Origin: Cryomorphaceae bacterium | GTDB taxonomy: Bacteria; Bacteroidota; Bacteroidia; Flavobacteriales_D; Parvicellaceae | NCBI GenBank assembly: GCA_905182525.1 | Contig: CAJJBV010000003.1 | Location: 339,153 to 403,152 of the forward strand | Direction of reading: 5' to 3' | DNA: 64,000 nucleotides | Shown here: in pieces, positions 57,383 to 64,000 of the stretch | Position numbering within the stretch: the first letter of the stretch is position 1 | Layout: the number at the start of each line of letters is the position of its first letter | Notes under the pieces: model-generated | What the model saw: only the letters and a program-made list of their open reading frames with translations | Databases searched by the model: none | Told to the model about the DNA's origin: nothing | Program-made: the position numbers and the translations under genes

Positions 57383-58265
57383 TTAAAATATTAGATGTTT
57401 AATAATTGCAAAAAAGCGTCTTTTGAATATAAAGATGGGCGATTGCTTTATAGCTTTAAATAAATATTTTAATGCTGTTTTTTTGCTTTGCTTTGAAAGA
57501 GCTATGTGTAAGGATATGTATGAATAAGTATTCTGAGTAATTTGAAATTTATTTTTAAAGTACTTTTTAATAATTTCTTTGTCTGAAAACATTTCAATGA
57601 GCATTAACTCCTTTCCTTTTTATCAATGCATTCATATTAATTATCATAACACTTCTGCTGCTGTGTTCTATAATTGTTGATGTTACGATCAGTGAACTAT
57701 GAATTGTATAGCGAGCAGCTAGCTTAAGCCAAAGTAAATAATCTTCAGAAGCTGACTAAAGCTCTTATAGTACTAAATGGGTGTTTTTTTACATATCTAT
57801 CTTACAAAAACAGCCATTACAAGCTTAAACAGTTTCCATGTACCAGCGAATTATTAATGTCTTTACTAAATTTTTTCTTTTTAAATGTTACTTTTGAATT
57901 TTTTATGTCATATCCCAAATGAAAAACCTCAGGATTATTAAATTTATGAAGCATCTCCATGGCTTCTCGAGAGATGATTCTATAGGCTAAATCATCAGAA
58001 TCAAAAAAATTGATATACTCTCCTTTTGCCTTATTTGTCCCGTAATTTCTTGCGGCTCCTCTTTCCTCATTCTCTTTTTGGTGATATTGAATTCGTTGAT
58101 CTTCAATTTCTCGAACAACTTTTCTGTATTATCTGTGCTTCCGTCATCTACTATAATCAATTCAAAATTTGTATATGTTTGGCTTAATACAGATTGTATT
58201 GTTTTTACAATAAATTTTTCTCTGTTGTAAGTAGGAACTACTATAGAAAATAAAATATTAGACAT
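57383..58265 (-). pseudogene. Glycosyltransferase family 2, at least four frame disruptions
   Basis: The N-terminus reads [40 protein letters not shown], the nucleotide-sugar-binding start of GT-A enzymes. After shifts at about 58110 and 58060, [13 protein letters not shown] (DxD motif) and EVFHLGYDIKNSKV follow. Then come a break near 57820, SASEDYLLWLKLAARYTIHS, and finally YLFKAIKQSPIFIFKRRFFA with stop at 57383, the typical GT2 C-terminus. The order and content of the pieces match one intact gene of about 293 residues, so the breaks probably come from indel errors. It overlaps the next upstream gene by eight bases. Confidence 0.75.
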
Positions 58266-59374
58266 ATAATTGTTCGAGTTTATTTATAAATATTTCTAAC
58301 TTAAATTGTTCAACAGATTTTCTTCCATTTTGTATTAATGTTTCTCGCAATTTCTTATTAACCAATATTTGAATAATAGAATCATGTATTTGTTCGGAGT
58401 TTTTATAATCGACTACTAACGCATTATTTTTATTTTCCACAAACTCAGAGGCTATTCCAGATAATGTAAAGACACTAGGTACTCTAGCTGCTAAAGCTTC
58501 AACGTACGTTTGTCCAAAAGCCTCTATTTCTTTGTTTATTGGCACATGAACAAAAACGTCAAATAATTGGTAAAGTGCAAAAAGGTTCGTTTCAAAAGTA
58601 ATTTCAATATAACTTTCTTTAGGTAAAGTTGCTAATTGACTATGTATATATTCTTTATCTGGGCCATTGGCATTGGCTAAAATTAATTTAGCGTTTGGAT
58701 ATTCTTCAAGTATTTTTTTAAATGCGGGTATTATAAATTGAACCCCTTTCCATTTAATATATCTTGATACAACCCCAATTATCGGAAAATTATCAGGCTC
58801 TATTTTATATTTGTCTCTTAACTCTTCAACAAGAGTCTTATCAAGATTTATAAAAGAATCTAAATCAAACCCATGGTTAATTAAATGGATTTTTTTTTCT
58901 TTAACTTTTTCTTTACTATTTAGTACTTTTTTTACATTTTTAGAAATAGCAACAATATCTGTAGCTAAATAATTACAGAGTTTATCATATTTTACTGCAT
59001 GGGGAAAATTATCATGGTGGTATGTAGAATGGTGCCTTGTATAAATTCTTTTTTTTATACCCAATATTTTAGCTGCTAGTAGACCAGTAAGGTTTGCGTC
59101 AAACAAGTGTGTATGAACCAAATTTGGTTTAATTCTTAAAAGTAATTTCAACACTTTTAAAAAAGATACTAAATAAGCTCTTTTACCTTGATGACTAACT
59201 AGATAACTTTCTAATTTTTCTTTCTTTTAACCAATTATACAAATAGGAGTCTGAAGAATTTAGTAAAATAAAAGACAGTTCGAACTTTGATTTATCAACC
59301 TTTTCTGCTATCCACTCAAAAGCAATGGATTTATCAATGTTTGATACTATATATGTAACTTTAATAGTTCGCAA
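58258..59374 (-). CDS. Glycosyltransferase family 4 (one frameshift)
   Basis: About 371 residues. The N-terminal stretch ([20 protein letters not shown]) starts at a TTG at 59374 that overlaps the FkbM gene stop. The frame changes near 59220: [12 protein letters not shown] stops, and the next frame gives [18 protein letters not shown] into [20 protein letters not shown]. The main body has [40 protein letters not shown] and [20 protein letters not shown] (donor-site Glu). The reading is a GT-B sugar transferase of the second polysaccharide block. Confidence 0.85.
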
Positions 59375-60216
59375 TTGGTTTACAAATTATATCAAAATGG
59401 CAATTGGCAAGGTCTGAATTTAGACTAATGGTGTCATTATTATTGGCATTTACTATATTGTAATTTAAGTTAATTAAGTGTTTTATAAGCTCTTTTGGAG
59501 AAGAGTTTTGATCAATTAAATTCTTTTCATCTAATTCTATAAATAATATAGGTCGAAATCTTTTAAGTAAATCTTTTGCTCCTTTTATTACGTTCATTTC
59601 AAACCCCTCAGTGTCTATTTTAATTAAATCAACCCTTGTTATGTTCTTAAGTTTCATATAATTGTCTAGAATTATAACTTCTATTTTTGAAGTGTTCAAA
59701 CTTTCATTTGACTCAACAATTCTATTCATTCCTCTATTATTTTCATCTACCACACTAAGACTGAAAACTCCGTCCACATTCCCAAGACCTTTATTAATTG
59801 GAGTAATATTTTTGACAGCATTAATTTTCATGTTGTTTTAAAAAACGATTAAAGTTGATAAGGTCTGGCTCGAAACTATATATTTTTCCGACCTTATTAC
59901 CTACTATATTGGCAGCCCTTAAAGAGATTTCCCCAACATTAGCTCCAACGTCAATTACTGTGTCATTTTCTTTAATACTTTCTAATTCTTTTATACAATA
60001 AAGATCATCTTGTGTTCTTGCGCCAATGTCAAGATTATAGTGAATACCATTTCTTTTTGCTTTTCTTAAGCTAGGGTTTTTATATTGGTAATGATTTGGG
60101 GGGATTTTGCTTATAAAAGAGCCAAATATTGAATCGGAAGTGAAGTAAGTTAAGACGACTTCAAAGGGCCTGTATAAAAACATTAATCTTAATATATTTA
60201 ATAATTTTGTTTTCAT
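59361..60216 (-). CDS. FkbM-type SAM methyltransferase (one frameshift)
   Basis: About 284 residues. VIDVGANVGEISLRAANIVG is the SAM-binding motif I and KIYSFEPDLINFNRFL follows. After a shift at about 59825 (one frame ends FLKQHEN) comes NAVKNITPINKGLGNVDGVF, then VDLIKIDTEGFEMNVIKGAK, the FkbM signature. In glycan clusters such enzymes O-methylate sugars. It is translationally coupled to the GT4 gene (14-base overlap). Confidence 0.87.
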
Positions 60217-60253
60217 GACTTTAAGTTAAAGTTAAGAATGATAGCTTTGAAAG

Positions 60254-61021
60254 TTATTTAACAACAACACCAACATATTTTCCTAAATGCTCAATTATTA
60301 TAGGTTTTCTGTCGACTGACTTACAAAAATGTTTAAAAGCCAAATTGTCGTTAATATCATCAGAAATAAATAAGCCACCAACCTTTAATGCTTTCCACAA
60401 TATTGGTGAGGACCACATTCTGCCCGTATAACTTTTATCACTATCATAATGACATAAATCTATACTATTATTAAACTTCTTTAAAGCTAGAGGAATACCT
60501 TTTATATCTGGCAGACGCTGTAATTGCCACTTAGATTTTAAATTTTCTGGAACCACACAACCTACATAGTCCTCATTGTTCATTTTGATATAGGGCATAT
60601 CGTTACTAATAAGTAATGCGTTATCAAAATCTTTAATAGCTAATAAAATTGCTAATGAAGACCATCCGTAGGCAACTCCTGTCTCAAGAATGGTTTTAGC
60701 TTTTTTTCTTTAACAATATGATATAAAAATGAAATAGCTCCTTCTCCCCCCATTTTTACAGGACAATCAGCTACTATATTTTGAGCTTGTTTTATTTCCT
60801 CAGAATATAAAACATCTAGGGTATTGAAGGTTTTTTTTTCGAAAAGTTTTTTTAATGCTTCTTCTTGACTAATGCAATTTTGTTTACACCAATTAGTTGA
60901 TTCTGCTCTAGTATCCTCTAAGTTGAGCATTCTTTTTTCTTTTTAATATTTGAAAAATTTGTGGTATATATTGTGGGTTTTTTAGAAACCAAATAACACT
61001 GTCAATTTTATTCTTGATCAT
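60254..61021 (-). CDS. Class I SAM methyltransferase (two frameshifts)
   Basis: About 255 residues. I place the start at the ATG at 61021 (MIKNKIDSVIWFLKNPQYIP). The frame then shifts near 60930 into NLEDTRAESTNWCKQNCISQ and again at about 60710 into KTILETGVAYGWSSLAILLA, the SAM-binding motif. The C-terminus has SIDLCHYDSDKSYTGRMWSS and GGLFISDDINDNLAFKHFC, typical of the Methyltransf_24 group that modifies sugars. It is the first gene of a minus-strand operon and abuts a palindromic divergent promoter. Confidence 0.8.
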
Positions 61022-61058
61022 GACCAAAGATATATTTAATTATAAATTATATTTGGTC
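61022..61058. promoter_or_regulatory. Palindromic divergent promoter region
   Basis: A 37-base imperfect palindrome with perfect 7-base ends, GACCAAA (61022-61028) and TTTGGTC (61052-61058). Each arm contains a -7 box: TATATTTG on the plus strand (61048-61055) and TATCTTTG on the minus strand (61032-61025). The minus box is so close to the methyltransferase ATG that its transcript would be leaderless. Confidence 0.45.
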
Positions 61059-61086
61059 TTATTAAATTAAAATACTTAATCGAATA

Positions 61087-62343
61087 ATGAAAAAAAGACT
61101 ATTAATTATACTAGTTACATTTGCGTTAGTTATTTTAGCATGGAATTTAAAATCTTTATCATCCTTCATTTCAACTCCTTTAAGAATTGAAAACTTTGAT
61201 AAAATAAAAAAAGAAGACGGTGTATTATATTTAAAATTACTATTTTCAAAAGGTGATGTAATTCATTTTGAAAAATTATACTCAAAATATAAGTTTATAA
61301 ATGCAGGCCCAGAATATCAATCTTTTATAAAGGATTATCTTTTGTTAAATAAATGGCGTAAGTCCAAAATAGAATATAAAGGTGAAGTGTATGACATAAA
61401 GGTAAAATCAATGGGTAGAACACCCACTTTTCACAAAGAAAGAGAGTTTATTTCATTAAACATAAAGGTTTTAAACGGTAAAATTGAAGGAGTCAGCAGA
61501 TTTAATTTGATTGTTTATTGGCGGATAAAAAGAAGACATGATGTTATTGGAAAATTATCTAGTTACTTAAACATTCAGTGTCAAAAAGGAAAGTTAGCTA
61601 TAGTTAACGTAGAAGGGATTGGGGAAAAGTTATTCTGGTTTGAATATCGGTTAAAGCCGGACTATTTACGTAAAGAAATTGGTGATAATTTTATCTCATT
61701 GGATTGCGTCAACGATAATTCCTTAATTTACACTAATGATGGAACAAAAAACATTTACCTTTTAAACAGTCAAGTTCATAATGAACTTGACAAATTGAAT
61801 TTAAGTAATGAATTACAAAGTCAAATTTCTAAAGACTACGAGAAATTTAATCAAGCAATTATGAATCAGAATACTAATGTTGTCAATAATTATCTTGACA
61901 TTGAATATATATTTAGACTTCAAGTATTTAGATATATTTATGGAGACGACTCTCATGCGTTTAATACGGGTAATTTGCTGGTTTCTTATGATACTATTAA
62001 GCGAAAATTTTTTCCAATGACTCACAGAGATTGCATTAGCAGAAAATTAAATACTAAAATTGATTTGTTTTCACAAATGCATAACAATTTAGACAGAGAA
62101 ATGTACTCAAAACTTTTAGAAGTCTCATTTTTATCTGACAGCATAAGAGGAAGGTTCAATCAATATTTAAAAAATTTTATTGTTAATAATTCTGAAAAAA
62201 TTAATAATATGGTTGAAAGTTCGAAACATTATGATAACTTTTATTATAGCACTTCAATTAAAACAAAAATTGGCCTTCAAGAACCAGTTTTTTTCATAAA
62301 AGAAAACATGAATTTATTGCTAAAAGAATTTAATTTAAATTAA
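61087..62343 (+). CDS. CotH-kinase-like protein, membrane-anchored
   Basis: A 418-residue protein with one N-terminal membrane span (LLIILVTFALVILAWNL). The middle resembles the CotH protein-kinase fold: KSMGRTPTFHKEREFISLNI then YWRIKRRHDVIGKLSSYL. A later motif, DIEYIFRLQVFRYIYGDDSH ... SYDTIKRKFFPMTHRDC, parallels the CotH pattern with its DD and D residues. CotH proteins phosphorylate surface proteins in Bacillus; homologues are found in many bacterial exopolysaccharide loci. The match is moderate. It is on the opposite strand within the polysaccharide cluster and divergent from the methyltransferase. Confidence 0.5.
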   Translation: MKKRLLIILVTFALVILAWNLKSLSSFISTPLRIENFDKIKKEDGVLYLKLLFSKGDVIHFEKLYSKYKFINAGPEYQSFIKDYLLLNKWRKSKIEYKGEVYDIKVKSMGRTPTFHKEREFISLNIKVLNGKIEGVSRFNLIVYWRIKRRHDVIGKLSSYLNIQCQKGKLAIVNVEGIGEKLFWFEYRLKPDYLRKEIGDNFISLDCVNDNSLIYTNDGTKNIYLLNSQVHNELDKLNLSNELQSQISKDYEKFNQAIMNQNTNVVNNYLDIEYIFRLQVFRYIYGDDSHAFNTGNLLVSYDTIKRKFFPMTHRDCISRKLNTKIDLFSQMHNNLDREMYSKLLEVSFLSDSIRGRFNQYLKNFIVNNSEKINNMVESSKHYDNFYYSTSIKTKIGLQEPVFFIKENMNLLLKEFNLN

Positions 62344-62388
62344 TTATTTATGTTGTTAATTTTAACATTTAATTGTAGTAACACATTA

Positions 62389-63695
62389 TCACAAATCTGA
62401 AATTATTTTATCTAATAAGTCTACTTGATTTTTAAAGGAATAAAAAGCGAGCTTTTCTTTATTAACTTTTCTTTCAAGAGTTTGATTATTTTCCCACTTG
62501 CTATAAGAGTTCAGGATATAATCTGCAATTTTTTCTGGAGTTTTACATATTTCTCCTGTATTCGTTTCTCGAATAATTTTTTCCATGATGTCTTCATTAT
62601 TAGAAACTAAAAGTATTGGCTTTCCAGAATTCATGTATTGAAAAATTTTACTTGAAACTATTCCTTTTTTGTTTTTATAACTAAGCTGAAGAAGAAGTTG
62701 AGCTGAATTCAAAAAAGATAATGCTTCTTCTTTAGGTTCAAACTAATAATATTAAATATTGATTTTATAGATGACTCTGTTATTAATTTTATAACAGAGC
62801 TAGGGGAGATTAGACCTCCAATTAGGTTTATTTTTATTTTTTTTTCTAACTCAAATTGGTATTAAAACTTCTTTAATGGAGTCAATTAAAAGCCCTACAT
62901 TTTGCTCTTTTCTTAAATGGCCAATATAATTAACATTAAAATATTTATTTATAATATTTGTATTATTATTTACTTTTTCTAATTGATCAAAGCCATTATA
63001 AATAGTGTGAATATTATTTCTATCCAAGATTTTTTTACAATTTAAACTAATAGAACTGCTAACTGTTATTACAGCAGATGATAGTTCTAAATATTTTCTT
63101 TCTAGACTTAGTTGTTTCTTTTTAATAAAAACAGACCCGAATCCTTTATTATTTAAACTCTCTAAATAAACATCTTTATTAACTACGTTCCATGGGTCTC
63201 TATAATCTAAAATTAATTTAGCATCTGAAGCTGATTTTAACCTTACACCATATTCAAACATTGACCAAGGCCCTCCTGTTGCAATTACATAATCAATTTT
63301 CCCTAACTCTTTAGCTAGCTTATATTCATTAAAATCTAACCTATCGTTAAAGTCTAATGGCAAAAAAAATTCACCAATTTTCCAGGATATTCTATTTAAA
63401 ATAGAGTGTCTGCTGTGCTTCAAAAATTCATATAAAAGTAATATAAAAAATTCTTATTACCCTTTTTCTTCAGCTGCTAAAGCTGTCAGAATCCAGTTTT
63501 ATGATTTTTAAAAAACTAAGATCTGTCTCCCAAATCATATTTTTTTTAATTGGATAATTTCCTGTTATTACAGAAACTTTATAGCCTAACGTCGGTTAAA
63601 TATTTAGAAAAAAAATAAGGTCTTCTCCCCCCCACATGAGAATGAGGTGGAAATTTTTGCGCAATGATGACTATATGTTTTCTTTTAAAACTCAT
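62389..63695 (-). CDS. Glycosyltransferase family 4 (at least four frameshifts)
   Basis: About 435 residues when pieces are joined. The start is the ATG at 63695 (MSFKRKHIVIIAQKFPPHSH), overlapping the previous stop by four bases, then VGGRRPYFFSKYLTD. Breaks near 63595, 63460 and 63425 lead to RLDFNEYKLAKELGKIDYVI, KLILDYRDPWNVVNKDVYLE, SAVITVSSSISLNCKKIL and NVNYIGHLRKEQNVGLLIDS. After breaks near 62855 and 62745 come SFLNSAQLLLQLSYKNKKGI and SSKIFQYMNSGKPILLV. The DPW and the QYMNSGKPI motifs fit GT-B enzymes of the GT4 class. The number of breaks is best explained by indel errors. Confidence 0.78.
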
Positions 63696-64000
63696 AAACT
63701 CCCTAGCATCAGATATTGCCAATTTAACTTAGAGTTCTTAGCTGTAATAATTTTTTCTTTTTGTAGTGTTTCAATAGATTCTGTTATAATCGTTTTAAAT
63801 GCAGAATCAGATTCCCATTCTTTTTGAGGGATAGCATATCCAATTTTATCTTTACGCCATGCTATTTCTGGTGGTAAAGTGTCCTCTAGACTTTTTCTCA
63901 AAATATACTTAGTCCAGCCAGATTGTAATAAATACTCACTAGGGAGTGAAAACAGAAACTCAACCAATTTATGGCTTAAAAAAGGAAGTCTTACTTCTAC
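63692..64000 (-). CDS. Asparagine synthetase, C-terminal part (5' end outside window)
   Basis: 103 codons enter the window from 64000. VEVRLPFLSHKLVEFLFSLP, then YLLQSGWTKYILRKSLEDTL and WRKDKIGYAIPQKEWES match the C-terminus of AsnB-type enzymes; the second half of the synthetase domain is seen. It overlaps the GT4 gene by four bases (ATGA), so it belongs to the same operon. A full AsnB-type gene lies at 48182-49975 in the other polysaccharide block. Confidence 0.88.
   Translation of the reverse strand, partial: VEVRLPFLSHKLVEFLFSLPSEYLLQSGWTKYILRKSLEDTLPPEIAWRKDKIGYAIPQKEWESDSAFKTIITESIETLQKEKIITAKNSKLNWQYLMLGSL

Overview
The window reads as chromosomal DNA of a Bacteroidota bacterium, most likely a marine-type member of the Flavobacteriales. 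The evidence is an AT-rich base composition, three proteins with type IX secretion (T9SS) C-terminal sorting domains, a SprE/PorW-like T9SS/gliding lipoprotein, a TonB-dependent receptor, promoter-like TAnnTTTG boxes, and the order yceD-rpmF-plsX-fabH-accB-accC.

Layout. 1-5.6 kb holds secreted and surface proteins: the end of an endonuclease I gene, a seven-repeat FG-GAP-type T9SS cargo protein, two lipoproteins (one Kazal-type), two tRNAs and a twin carbohydrate-binding-like T9SS protein. 5.6-13.1 kb carries a TonB receptor, a HAD hydrolase, methylmalonyl-CoA epimerase, a small DUF-type protein, RNase R and an M43 metalloprotease. 13.2-25.3 kb is a long minus-strand run of closely spaced genes. 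In transcription order it holds a catalytically degenerate LysM/transglycosylase-like protein, two SGNH proteins, an MBOAT O-acyltransferase, a WYL regulator, two proteins of unknown function, an aminomuconate-semialdehyde dehydrogenase/deaminase pair, a sugar-phosphate isomerase, LipB and an exonuclease. 25.4-31.2 kb holds lysS, a universal stress protein, a bactofilin and sprE/porW. 31.2-42.6 kb holds an M23 peptidase, the fatty-acid and phospholipid synthesis cluster, mfd, fbp and aspartokinase. 42.7-45.7 kb holds a broken lipoprotein gene, an outer-membrane protein, an RNase H-like protein and flavodoxin. 45.8-55.2 kb is a Wzx/Wzy-type surface polysaccharide operon. After a DPP III peptidase (55.3-57.3 kb), a second polysaccharide block on the minus strand runs to the window end, with a divergent CotH-like gene inside it.

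How the parts fit. The most system-like group is the MBOAT + SGNH + SGNH + dead-transglycosylase/LysM cassette at 19.7-25.3 kb. It looks like a cell-envelope glycan O-acylation machine with a pseudoenzyme that may dock it to peptidoglycan. The two polysaccharide blocks supply initiation (PglC-like transferase), UDP-GlcNAc epimerisation, glycosyl transfer, amidation or methylation, export and chain-length control. sprE/porW belongs to the secretion apparatus that would export the three T9SS cargo proteins.

Caveat. At least 14 genes carry single-base frame disruptions, including the essential lysS, and they are densest in 42-64 kb. The best explanation is uncorrected indels in the assembly rather than gene decay. 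Gene extents given here join the frames.
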